From the NCBI GenBank assembly GCA_021399445.1, contig JAJTUQ010000006.1, positions 248,001-312,000 on the forward strand: a stretch of DNA of 64,000 nt, in the 5' to 3' direction. A program made the translations under genes and the position numbers. Origin of the DNA: Xylogone sp. PMI_703 (lineage: Eukaryota > Ascomycota > Leotiomycetes). Shown in pieces: positions 9,974 to 19,506 of the stretch (position 1 is the first letter of the stretch; every line of letters begins with the position of its first letter). Below the pieces are notes generated by a model. It made no database searches, was not told the DNA's origin, and saw only the letters and a list, made by a program, of their open reading frames with translations.

Positions 9974-12382
9974 ATGCGTCTCATTAACGTGGAAACATTC
10001 AAGTTGGAGGAGTTCTTCGACGGCACAGTTCCACCTTACGCTATATTGTCGCACACTTGGGGTCATGACAACGAAGAAGTGTCTTTCCGGGATATCGATG
10101 AAGGTAGATTGGAGAGAGCCGGACTTCGCGCACACAAGCTAGAAGGATGCTGCGAACGAGCTAAGAAGGATGGACTCCAGTATGCTTGGATCGACACCTG
10201 TTGTATCGATAAGGCGAATGCGGTAGAACTTGGCGAGGCTATCAACTCTATGTTTCAGTGGTATAGAAATGCTTCTATCTGCTATACATATCTCGCAGAT
10301 GTTCCCTCAGGTGACAATCCTTGGGATCCTAAATCCAAGTTCTTCACGAGCCGGTGGTTCCTGCGAGGATGGACCTTACAAGAGCTTTTAGCACCGAAGA
10401 AGCTGCACTTTTATAGTTCGGAGTGGGGTTTTCTGGGAACTAAGAGTGACTTATCCCCTATTATCGAGATGATCACCGGTATACCCCGTCTATTCCTGCT
10501 AGGTACAGCAGAGTTGCGCGATGCAAGTGTGGCGCAACGCATGTCTTGGGCTGCCAAGAGAGTTACAAAGAGGAAGGAAGATATTGCATACTGTCTCCTA
10601 GGAATCTTCGGCGTAGTGATGCCAATGATCTATGGTGAGGGTGCCCAAGCTTTTGGTCGGCTGCAGCAGGAAATCATGAGAGATACTACAGACGATTCTA
10701 TCCTTGCATGGGGCCTTAATCTTGCAGAATCAGCCCCTAGTCATTTAACTGAAGTAGTATCCGGAGGGGTCTTAGCAGCTGCCCCATCGGACTTTGTGAA
10801 TTGCGCACATGTTGCCTCGTACGAGCAATATTCCGCATCTATGAACTCATTTGATATTTTTGGTGGCAGCCTCCGGATTCATCTTCCATTACTTACAACT
10901 CGATCGGGTGAAACATACGGTCTGCTTAGATGCGGTTCAACGCGTGATGCGGAGCAAGTGATTGGGATTCCCCTGGAGCCAGCAGCATCTAGGGGCGCAT
11001 CTTACGATTATATTAGACCGCAAGGACGTCATGCGGCTCTACTTCCTAAGCCGGCATCAGAAATTCCGACAAAGCTCATTCACATCTGGAAAGAGCGTCA
11101 AAGGAAAACGATGGCGGCAACAAATCGGCGGTACTGGTTCTACATCGAGGCATCTATTGAAACCAACCTGGAGCTCATTGAAGTTGAGCCCCGAACTCGT
11201 TGGCAGAAAGATCATGCTATGATTGCAACAACAACTGAATCAAATTACGAGGTCATACAGCTAACGACTGCTCGATTTCGTTCCAAAAATGAACAATGCG
11301 AAGACTTTATAATAGTACTAGAGTTTGAGGCCCAGAGATCGCAGATGGACGCTCGATGCCACGTCATGACATGCTCGAGAGAGACCTCGCTGGAATATGT
11401 AACACAGAAACTTGTTTATATGAGGCAAGAAGCCTTTGGAAATCAGAGTGCTAGTAATGGTACGCTGAACTTACACGTAGCCTTGAGGCAGGAATTCGTT
11501 GCGGGGCAGCCGATGTTTGTTGTTAGACTATCTTCAGTGCCTTTGCCACCAGATGTTACTATTGATGCCACTACAGAACTGCAACAACTCGAATCTGAGC
11601 CGAAATCGATGGGAAGATTAGGGGAAGAAAATAAAGTCTTGCTGGATCTTCCTTTCAGAGATCTCAGGATTGGGCATCAACAGGATAAGGTGCTTCTTGA
11701 GGAGGGAGCTAATGGGGCTAGAACTCCAGCTGCAGATAGCAAAACTCCTGAACCTCCCGAAGTTACCAAAAGTGATACAGGAGCTAGTGCAGATACCGAT
11801 ACGGGCACAGTAAGGCCACTGAACTCCGCCTCAGCACAAGGGCAGCTCGAAGTAGTAAAGCTACTTCTTGAGATGGGAAATGATGTGAATACACCGGGCA
11901 AAGAAGGATGGACGCCATTAAACTCAGCTGCAAATGCCGGTCACATTGACGTAGTTAGACTGCTCCTTGATAAAGGAGCCGATCCAAGCATAGTCAATAG
12001 TAGCGGATGGTCGCCGTTGAGCACAGCTGCGTCTAAGGGACACGCTGAGGTTGTCAAACTGCTTCTTGACTCAGGTGGTAAAGTGAACAGTATCCCAGGC
12101 ACAGTGGGTCCGTTACACTCGGCTTCATCCAAGGGAAACATCGACATAGTAAGGTTGCTTATCGAGAAAGGAGCTGATGTGAATATACCTAGCAAGGATG
12201 GCTGGACCGCATTGCACTCGGCTGCAAATAGTGGACATACTGACGTCGTTAAGTTACTCATTGACAATGGAGCCGATGTTGCGGCGAAACGCAAGGATGG
12301 CTGGACACCGTTAAGTACGGCTTCTGGAGCCGGGAAAATTGACGTAGTGAAGCTGCTTATTGAGAAGGGTGCGGTCTCTTGA
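9974..12382 (+). CDS. HET-domain protein with C-terminal ankyrin repeats
   Basis: This single-exon 802-aa protein has an N-terminal HET domain (YAILSHTW near residue 22, AWIDTCCIDK near 75, RWFLRGWTLQELLAP near 120). The usual downstream helical block follows (YCLLGIFGVVMPMIYGEG). A less conserved middle leads to about six ankyrin repeats from residue 611 to the end. HET proteins drive heterokaryon incompatibility cell death, and the ankyrin array would be the recognition or partner-binding part. The repeats are strikingly alike: GWTPLNSAANAGHIDVVRLL and GWTALHSAANSGHTDVVKLL are two of them. That is a hallmark of recently amplified arrays in fungal self/non-self proteins. The array ends abruptly at the TGA after the sixth repeat. 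Confidence 0.93.
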   Translation: MRLINVETFKLEEFFDGTVPPYAILSHTWGHDNEEVSFRDIDEGRLERAGLRAHKLEGCCERAKKDGLQYAWIDTCCIDKANAVELGEAINSMFQWYRNASICYTYLADVPSGDNPWDPKSKFFTSRWFLRGWTLQELLAPKKLHFYSSEWGFLGTKSDLSPIIEMITGIPRLFLLGTAELRDASVAQRMSWAAKRVTKRKEDIAYCLLGIFGVVMPMIYGEGAQAFGRLQQEIMRDTTDDSILAWGLNLAESAPSHLTEVVSGGVLAAAPSDFVNCAHVASYEQYSASMNSFDIFGGSLRIHLPLLTTRSGETYGLLRCGSTRDAEQVIGIPLEPAASRGASYDYIRPQGRHAALLPKPASEIPTKLIHIWKERQRKTMAATNRRYWFYIEASIETNLELIEVEPRTRWQKDHAMIATTTESNYEVIQLTTARFRSKNEQCEDFIIVLEFEAQRSQMDARCHVMTCSRETSLEYVTQKLVYMRQEAFGNQSASNGTLNLHVALRQEFVAGQPMFVVRLSSVPLPPDVTIDATTELQQLESEPKSMGRLGEENKVLLDLPFRDLRIGHQQDKVLLEEGANGARTPAADSKTPEPPEVTKSDTGASADTDTGTVRPLNSASAQGQLEVVKLLLEMGNDVNTPGKEGWTPLNSAANAGHIDVVRLLLDKGADPSIVNSSGWSPLSTAASKGHAEVVKLLLDSGGKVNSIPGTVGPLHSASSKGNIDIVRLLIEKGADVNIPSKDGWTALHSAANSGHTDVVKLLIDNGADVAAKRKDGWTPLSTASGAGKIDVVKLLIEKGAVS
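11804..12379 (+). repeat. In-frame ankyrin repeat array (about 99 bp units)
   Basis: About six consecutive 33-residue units are visible at protein and DNA level at the 3' end of the HET gene. The start of each unit is marked by PLNSA, PLSTA or ALHSA followed by VVKLL or VVRLL. Similarity between units is high enough that unequal crossing-over could change the copy number. Confidence 0.8.
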
Positions 12383-12707
12383 GCCGCAAGGATTAAGTAT
12401 GCAATTAGAGTATGACCTTAACGTATGAAACCATTTATGGAGCTTGAAAGACAGCGTGGGCGCTGATTCACGCGGATACAACGTATAAGGACCATAAGCT
12501 CGATACAACAAAGCTGTTGCTCGAGCTAGGATACAGTCGAAAGTCTGCTCGAAGTCTCCGATCTTGACCTTCGGAGGTAGAAAATTATAAGCAACCATGA
12601 CATCTTACCGAAATAGGGCAATAAATGTCATCCAGATCAATAAATATAACTAAATCTAACTATCCCATTTTATACCTTCTCTCAAATATACACATCACTC
12701 ATTATCA
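12383..12707. other. Convergent intergenic region
   Basis: This 325 bp stretch lies between the stop codons of the HET-ankyrin gene and the P450. No gene or repeat is recognised. Confidence 0.5.
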
Positions 12708-14413
12708 TCAGTCCCAAAACCTCAACATCACATCATCCAGAGGCTCAATCATAATATTCGCCTTAACTTTACTTATACCCTCCCCCTCCCCAACCCAAGC
12801 CATCCTACTGAACCGCTGCGAAATCTTCACCAAGGTATACCCCATCTCAGCGAGTGCAAACTGCTGTCCTAGACAAATCCGCGGACCACCACTAAATGGG
12901 ATGAAAGTCCAAGGCTTCGGATGCCAAGTCAGCCATCTATCAGGAACGAACTGCTCCATTGGCGGGAAATCGGGGTCCTCTTCTGGAGAAGGGTAGAAAT
13001 CCGGATTATGGTGGAGGTTATAGGTCGAGAAACTGACTCCTGTTCCGGCTGGGATGCCCACGGGTAGTGATCCATCGGGTCCACCTCCGCGGGGTAATGT
13101 GGTGTCTTTGAGCGCTACTCGGACGTTGTACGGCAAGGGGTATATCCGGACTGTTTCGTTGATGACGGCTTGGAGATATTTCATGTCTTTGAGGTTTGTG
13201 TATGTCGGCATGGCGGTGGGGCCAACTGTGTTGAGAACTTCGGTGCGTAGCTTTGCGTAGATGTCCGGGTGACGAGCCAGCTCGTAGAGTATCCAGACGA
13301 GGATTGCTGCGGTTGTATCGCGTCCTGCAAGGAGGAGGGAGACTATCTGGTCACGAAGGAAGATACGATCTCGGGAAACAGAAGCAAGGGCATGAAGGAA
13401 GGTGTAAGATTGATCTGTAGATTTGGAGGCAAGCTCGGAGGCATCAAGGGCGAGGGCCGCGTCGATATAGGGGAAGGCGATGTCATTAATAACTTTGAGA
13501 GCGTGATCTAGCTTCTTTGTAGAGAGAAGTGACTTTGCAGGACTATATAGATAAGCTTAACAAAAGTTACCACTGCTAGTTAAGGAGAAGGAGGAGTTAC
13601 CCTGCACGTGTTCTGGCACTAAGTTCATGCTCAGCCGTCTCAAAAGCCTCTCCGAACTCATTGTCAATATTCTCCAAGCTTCCCACACTCTTGCCAAACA
13701 GGAAGTCCGTAGAAGTATCCAGCGTAAACCGATGGATGAAACTCGTGACGTTAACAACCTTACCCACGCCTCTACGGCCCACGTCCGGGTTCGTAATGCC
13801 CTCCTCGCCTCCAGCAAATCCCCGAAGCATCGTCTCCGAGTACTTTTCAAAGATCATCAGATCGCTGATCCGGTCTCTGATGAATTGAGGCCGGAGCAGC
13901 TGTCTCGCGCTATGCCAGTTGGCGCCATCCAGGCTAAAGACAGAATCGCCCAGGATGCCGTGCCAATCTTGCCGGAAGCCCTCGCCTTTGCCGAAGTCGC
14001 TGAATTGGGTAGCCAGGACGGCGCGCAGGTTTTCACGATCAGCGGTGAAGATGACTCGATGGCCTAGCATGTGCAATTCAACTGTAGGTGACTGGGGGCT
14101 TGCTCCATATTTCAACAGTGAATCGTAGAATTTGCGGTCTTGATGGGTCACATGGTTATAGAAGCCCGATATCATGGTATCGATACCTTGAAGATGTCAA
14201 CATCGTCTACCAACTAATAAATTCCATTTTGTCTTTTGATCGGAAATACATACCAAGTGGCAGCCATGATGGAACTTTTGGTGCGTAGCTCCCAAGTCTA
14301 AGGACTTTTCGCTGTTGTATTCTCTTGCCTCGGATAATCCTAAATGCGAGGAAGAGGCCACAGAGGGGCAGGAGTACTCTCCATGAGAGTAAGGCTACAA
14401 TGGCCTCCAGCAT
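12708..14413 (-). CDS. Cytochrome P450, CYP52-like (alkane/fatty-acid hydroxylase type)
   Basis: This three-exon gene encodes 526 aa (14254-14413, 13601-14186, 12708-13542). An N-terminal membrane anchor (VALLSWRVLLPLCGLFLAF) places it in the ER. P450 landmarks are the I-helix AGRDTT at 321-326, the ExxR pair E378/R381, and the heme-binding FSGGPRICLGQ with Cys472. The CYP52 signature regions ILATQFSDFGKGE and DGxxWxxxRQLLRPQF have close counterparts here (VLATQFSDFGKGEGF, DGANWHSARQLLRPQF). CYP52 enzymes hydroxylate the terminal or near-terminal carbon of alkanes and fatty acids. Beside an HR-PKS, the likely substrate is the polyketide acyl chain (inference). The exon 3 start at 13542 is fixed by frame continuity. 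Confidence 0.92.
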
Positions 14414-15761
14414 GATGTGTGCTAGTCCTTAAATGGACCCTGCGAGGGTGTTCTAAATTCCTGAATTGCGGCCCTGTAAGAGCGCTAATAAGCAGAAAGC
14501 TCTCTGCAATTAGATAATCGGCAGGGCGTGATCCCTCATAGTACCTGGCAATACCATGTTGACCAGATTGCTTGGAACACTGAACGCACCTTGTAGAGCA
14601 TAACTATACATAGGGAATCTAGTAGGAGACTAACTGGATTAGACTGAGAGAAGTGTGTTTCCCGTGCCAGTATTGGGCGAAAGTAAGGGTATTCTCCAGC
14701 ACAAAAGAGAGCGCAAACTTCCTCTATCTGGCAAGTATCCGTGCTATTGCCTACCGTTACTCCACTACCTGGATCCTAGGAATCGTGGCCATGCTATTGG
14801 ACTCTCTCTCTCGATGATGTATTCGCGCCTTAGATGCAGGGTAATCCAGAGTTACCCAACGGTAAAAGCATAATTACGGCCTCTAAATACAGAGCATGTT
14901 TTTTACTGAACATCGTGCTCGTAATCCGTCAGATTTTAAGCCGAAGCGCCCAGCCTGTAATTCTGTAATTAACTAGTTTGTGTATCCCACTTCGCAGGCG
15001 CTGGCATTGCACCACGTCGCACTACGCTCCGCCAAGGGAGCTTGTTCCACACTCGTTCAAGAAGGTAGCTGTTCCCAACATGGGTGTTAGTTACCTGCAA
15101 GATGGCGAGATGGAATGGATGCTGGTCAACCGCGATGCTGGGGGAGTGCGTAACATTGGTAGCATCGGGGACACCGTGGGGCAAGAGATCTTGGACGCAG
15201 ACGCAAGAGAGCCTGGAAAAGTTCATTCGGGCCTTCTCCCCCAGCTTAGCAGCTACAGGGCTCTGAGGTACTGAGGCCAAGGGCCCGCGAGTCCGGTTGT
15301 GCCACTCCACAGCATATATTATTATATTATTGTATTATCATCAAGTATTGTGCGCAGTTAATATACTGCGATTATTCATATGGTATAATCATGTTTAATT
15401 CTGCAGTGGTTGGTAGCATTGCTGGTCTAGATTGGGACTGCCGCAGTATGCAGTGCACTACTTGTGCTCTCGTACTGCAGGTTGAGTAATAATAACTAAT
15501 ACAACCGTCACACGAGCACACAAAGGACATAGACATAGATTGCCAAGTGACTCTTGCTTGAGGAGAGTTACATTCCAGATTCCTGGTAGAACTCCAATCT
15601 GCAGCACCCGCCTCGCAGCTTTTCACATGCATTTTGCGTCATTACATTACTTGAACTACCTCGTTCCAATAATTGATCACTCATATTAACGCATCTCAAC
15701 TCATTCGCTTGGTGGTTGCATTTCGCGAGAGCAGAAAGAGAGCAGCTCGTGCTGAGTCGCC
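14414..15761. other. Divergent intergenic region P450 / glycosyltransferase
   Basis: This 1.35 kb stretch holds the promoters of both neighbouring genes. Overlapping open frames on both strands at 14969-15310 have no recognisable content or splice structure and are not called. No repeat was identified. Confidence 0.5.
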
Positions 15762-16985
15762 ATGGGGTCACTGACACCTGCCCACTTTCAGCCCCAAAGC
15801 CCCGACCTACAATGGATTCCTTCTCAGGACTCACGGTCCGACGAAGAGATCATTGCCGCTCTCCAGGAATACAAGCCCGTCACGGGTGAGAAGAACGTGT
15901 GGGCGTTTTGGGATAAGGGCTTTACTCGCATGCCCCTCTGGAATCAGCGCAATGTAATTAGCTGGGTGCGACGGCTAGGCCCATCCTGGACGGTCCGCGT
16001 TCTAGATCTGGTCGAGGACTCGCCTGTCAACGTTGGCAGATACGTGGATGCCTCTCATTTCCCTGATGCCTTCAACAACAAGACTATGACTGGTCCTCAT
16101 GTCGGGCCTCATAGCTCTGACTTGATTCGACTGCCATGTCTCTACCTGTACGGTGGCATTTGGGTAGATGTGGGGATGATTCTCTTCCGCCATCTCGATG
16201 ATCTCTGCTGGAATGATCTCACTGATCCGGAGAGCGAACATGGGATGTCTGCCCTTAGCATTGAGTTCCGGCCCGGAATTGGCACGATATTCAACGGCTT
16301 CATTGCTGCGAGAAAGGGCAATGGCTTTGTTAAACGCTGGCATGATATCTTCAAGGAAGTATGGAAAGGTCGCACCGATAGCACGGATATGCATGCCCAT
16401 CCGTTGTTGCACCATCTACCTGGCTTTCAACCACCGGTAGAGAAATTAGAGGCAACAGACCTCACAGTCACATATGGCCAATTCCTGGACTACTTGTCAC
16501 ATAATCTCTGCTTCGAGAGATTAATTCACCTCCAAGATCCCAGCGATGGATGGGATGGTATCGAATACAATGAGAAGCACATTCTCTGGTTCGATGCTAT
16601 GCAGGAGACGTATTATGCCCAAAAGCTGACTGGCTGGGATGGAAGGAAGCAGTTTGATTTACTAGCGACGAAGAGAACTGATGCCGAGCAAGACGAGAAG
16701 TACAAAGAAGCAGAGGCATTTGTGGAGGATGTAATGGCGCATTCGTCTACCATGAAGCTATCGCACGGCCTCCCAAGTGGTAAGGAGTACCTGGCCGCGA
16801 TCTGGGATAAAGATGCTACTGGGGTAGCAGACATTGCACCGGGCAGCTTTGCTGAGTTCATGCGATATGGAAGTGTGCACTTCAAGCAGACCCGGAGTCT
16901 GAAGCCGTTGGTTATCCCCCCGACAACAGATACGATCCTCAAAGGCGGGGTTGTAGAAGCTGTTGGTGCGAAGTTCAGTCCCTAA
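15762..16985 (+). CDS. Caps_synth/GT32-like glycosyltransferase
   Basis: This single-exon 407-aa protein resembles the fungal capsular-polysaccharide-synthesis family (GT32-related). The N-terminal NVWAFWDKGFTRMPLWNQRNVISW and the core SDLIRLPCLYLYGGIWVDVGMILFRHLDD are the typical donor-sugar region. Classical GT32 enzymes have YGGxYxDxD there, and this protein has GGIWVDVG, which is the usual form in this fungal branch. No signal peptide or membrane anchor is seen, so it is probably cytosolic. It would transfer a sugar from a nucleotide-sugar donor. Members of this branch recur near fungal secondary-metabolite genes. Here it sits between the P450 and the acyltransferase, so glycosylation of a polyketide is plausible. 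The family is often annotated only as hypothetical. Confidence 0.75.
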   Translation: MGSLTPAHFQPQSPDLQWIPSQDSRSDEEIIAALQEYKPVTGEKNVWAFWDKGFTRMPLWNQRNVISWVRRLGPSWTVRVLDLVEDSPVNVGRYVDASHFPDAFNNKTMTGPHVGPHSSDLIRLPCLYLYGGIWVDVGMILFRHLDDLCWNDLTDPESEHGMSALSIEFRPGIGTIFNGFIAARKGNGFVKRWHDIFKEVWKGRTDSTDMHAHPLLHHLPGFQPPVEKLEATDLTVTYGQFLDYLSHNLCFERLIHLQDPSDGWDGIEYNEKHILWFDAMQETYYAQKLTGWDGRKQFDLLATKRTDAEQDEKYKEAEAFVEDVMAHSSTMKLSHGLPSGKEYLAAIWDKDATGVADIAPGSFAEFMRYGSVHFKQTRSLKPLVIPPTTDTILKGGVVEAVGAKFSP

Positions 16986-17460
16986 ATTGATGCTTATTTT
17001 CCATCCAAGACTTTTAAGTCAACTTTAATAAGATTGCCCTTATGTAATGCATGCCTTGTCTGGAAGTTATGCAGGTGCATAGACTGTGCAGCTGTAGGGT
17101 ACCAGTACTCTCAGATGCTCCATCGTAAAGAACATAACTACTCCGTATGACATCTCGATAGCGCATCGCGTCGCGTCCCTCAAACTATTCGCTACGGTTG
17201 TCATGCTCTGCTCCTTCAACAAGATTGAATAAACAACTGAATGAACCTATTGAAACCCAATACTCCCGCAAAGTTGATATCCACGGCAAATCATGTCGCG
17301 AAGGCACAAGTTGTCTGGGGGATATAAAAGCGATTGGGCCTAACGCCTCGGCTACTCCACTATATATGACAGCCCCATGTGTTTTCAGCAGCTGACGACA
17401 ACAAACCTACACCGAAACATTTCAACAACACAATTGAAGTCAACCACCACACGAACGATG
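16986..17460. promoter_or_regulatory. Promoter region of the acyltransferase gene
   Basis: This 475 bp stretch separates two genes in the same direction. A GGGGATATAAAAG stretch at about 17318-17330 looks like a TATA element about 135 bp ahead of the ATG at 17461. Confidence 0.5.
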
Positions 17461-19231
17461 GCCTCTCCTCCCTTCCCGCCGCTCAATCCGGACAACTACC
17501 GATGGCACGAGGACTACGAGACCGCATCATGGGTGCGACGGGCGTGTGGCATCGAGAACCTGGACGGCATGGAGGTACCGAACAAGAAGGGCCACAACGA
17601 CTTCTACATTGCCGTCACCAGCAAGTTCCACGACCCGCAGCTCACAGTGCTGCACATCTCGCGGGCCTTCAAGGAGGTCTGGTTTCGCACCCGCTTCCAC
17701 CATCCGCAAATTGCCTGCGTGCCGCTCTGGCGCGACGGACAGCTGTTCCTCAGCTACCGGCCTCCCCAGGACGACGACGAAGCTATAGATTGGGTGAATC
17801 GGACGGTGAAGGTCGAGCTGGGCTGGAGGAGCTCGGAGGAGGTGTACCTCGAAGCTGGAGAGAGACGTCGTGAATCGGGGGCCTCGCAGAAGGCTTCGCC
17901 GGCGGCTACGGTCCTGATCCTGGCACCGGTGAAGACGATTAACGACCGTGTCTCAATCACCAAGGTGACCTTCATATTCCAATTCAACCACATCTTCTTC
18001 GACGGCTCGGCGGCCTACACCCTCATTGGACAGGTATTGGACGATTTGGCGGTGGAGTTGGGTGCTCCTAAGAAGCCAGAGTCCTTCCGGTGGGAGAAGA
18101 GCGTGGATAACTTGACGCCTGCGTTCGTGGAGATTCTCAGCGGGGACCAGGAGCTCTCCGGAGGTGCTTATGAGAGAGCTCTTAAGAGGGCGCTGAACGA
18201 CACCATGACCAGCCAGTCCAGCTGGGGCTTAACACCTTCCGGGAGCGAGAACGGTACAGCCAGAACTGAGTTCCAGCTGCTCACTGCCGCCGAGACAGAC
18301 AATATCCGAGCTGCGGCCAAGAAGTCAGGGTTCGGTATCAGCCATCTAGCACATGCTGCCGTGTTCTTAGTGGGGCTACAGATCAATCCTCCAGCGAAGA
18401 AAAATGAGAATGAACCCGAGCCATTCATAGCGTCGTACTTCGCGCTGGATGACCGACAGTACATTGACAAGATGTTCAAGCAGTTCCAGAAACGCTATCT
18501 GGCGAACTGCCATGGTCACGGGAATGTGAGAGTGGATAATATCAGGAACTGGGTTCTCGGACCCGAAGTGACTTCCGGTGAGCTCTGCCGCAACCTGGTG
18601 GCTGTAGGCACGCAGATCAAGAACAGTTATGACGAGTGCATGAGACGTCCTTCTCGTGTGTCTGCTGGGTTGACTTTCATGGAGATGTTGGCGGGGATGT
18701 TGTCTGCGTAAGTCTCCTTACTATCTATACCTACTACATTTCAGTTTACGGATAAGAGATGCTAATAACGATGATTCCTACAGTGGACCACACCCAGATG
18801 CCAAACCAATGACTACGCCGGTAAGTTAGCTGTCTAAATATCTTATATCACTGGTAACTAATAGATTCCTTCTAGCTCCTCGTCAGCAACGGTGCCTATG
18901 ATCGTTGGATCGCTCCATCCATTGACCACCCCAAGACTAAGGCGCAGTTCATCTCCAACTTGGATGTCCGATTATACGCCAATAACTACCATCCTTTCCC
19001 GTAAGACCAAAATACCCCATTCTATCTCAATTTTTTTTTCCGTATATGTCTAACTTATTTTCCACAAGATCCTTCCACATATCCAGCTTCCGCGGCCGCT
19101 GTATCCTCAGCGTCCAGTATGACGACGGCTACTACGAGAAATCAGAAATCTCCGAGTATCTCGGCAGCGTAGCCGAGATGATGTTGGCATTTGCAGCGAT
19201 TACAGGTCCCATTCCCAGAAGCATGCTTTGA
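17461..19231 (+). CDS. Tri3-like HxxxD O-acyltransferase
   Basis: This four-exon gene encodes 523 aa (17461-18707, 18784-18820, 18876-19000, 19069-19231). The catalytic HxxxD motif is NHIFFDG with H177 and D181. The overall layout (N-terminal half ending in the HxxxD loop, a second lobe with ISHLAHAAVFLVGLQ, C-terminal LSVQYDDGYYEKSE) resembles trichothecene 15-O-acetyltransferase Tri3 and other condensation-fold acyltransferases. Such enzymes join an acyl-CoA or carrier-bound acyl group to a hydroxyl of a small molecule in the cytosol. A clear second DFGWG motif is missing. In this neighbourhood it could esterify a sugar or polyol with the PKS product (inference). It is convergent with the trehalase gene, only 275 bp away. 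The short 37 nt exon 2 is easily missed. Confidence 0.8.
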
Positions 19232-19506
19232 GCGCACGCACGAAAAGTTAAGACTTTTGAGATTGAAAAAAGAGACACATTTGGCAAAGGCGTTGGGTCT
19301 GATGGATATGGATGCATTCATTTAAAGAGATTAACGGGCGTTTTTCGTTTTTTTCATGTTCACAAGAATGTTGATGAAGCGATTATGAGCGAGATGTGAT
19401 ATTATGTAAACTGGCATTTTTTAAGATATAAATTGAATTCGATTGCACTCTATTTTCTTCATCTTTCTCTAAGAAATTCTTTTTAGCATGATAGAGGAAT
19501 TTAATT

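Noticed and set aside
14969..15310. Overlapping open frames on both strands between P450 and glycosyltransferase
   Set aside because: No domain, no splice structure, and equal openness on both strands, so no reason to choose either.
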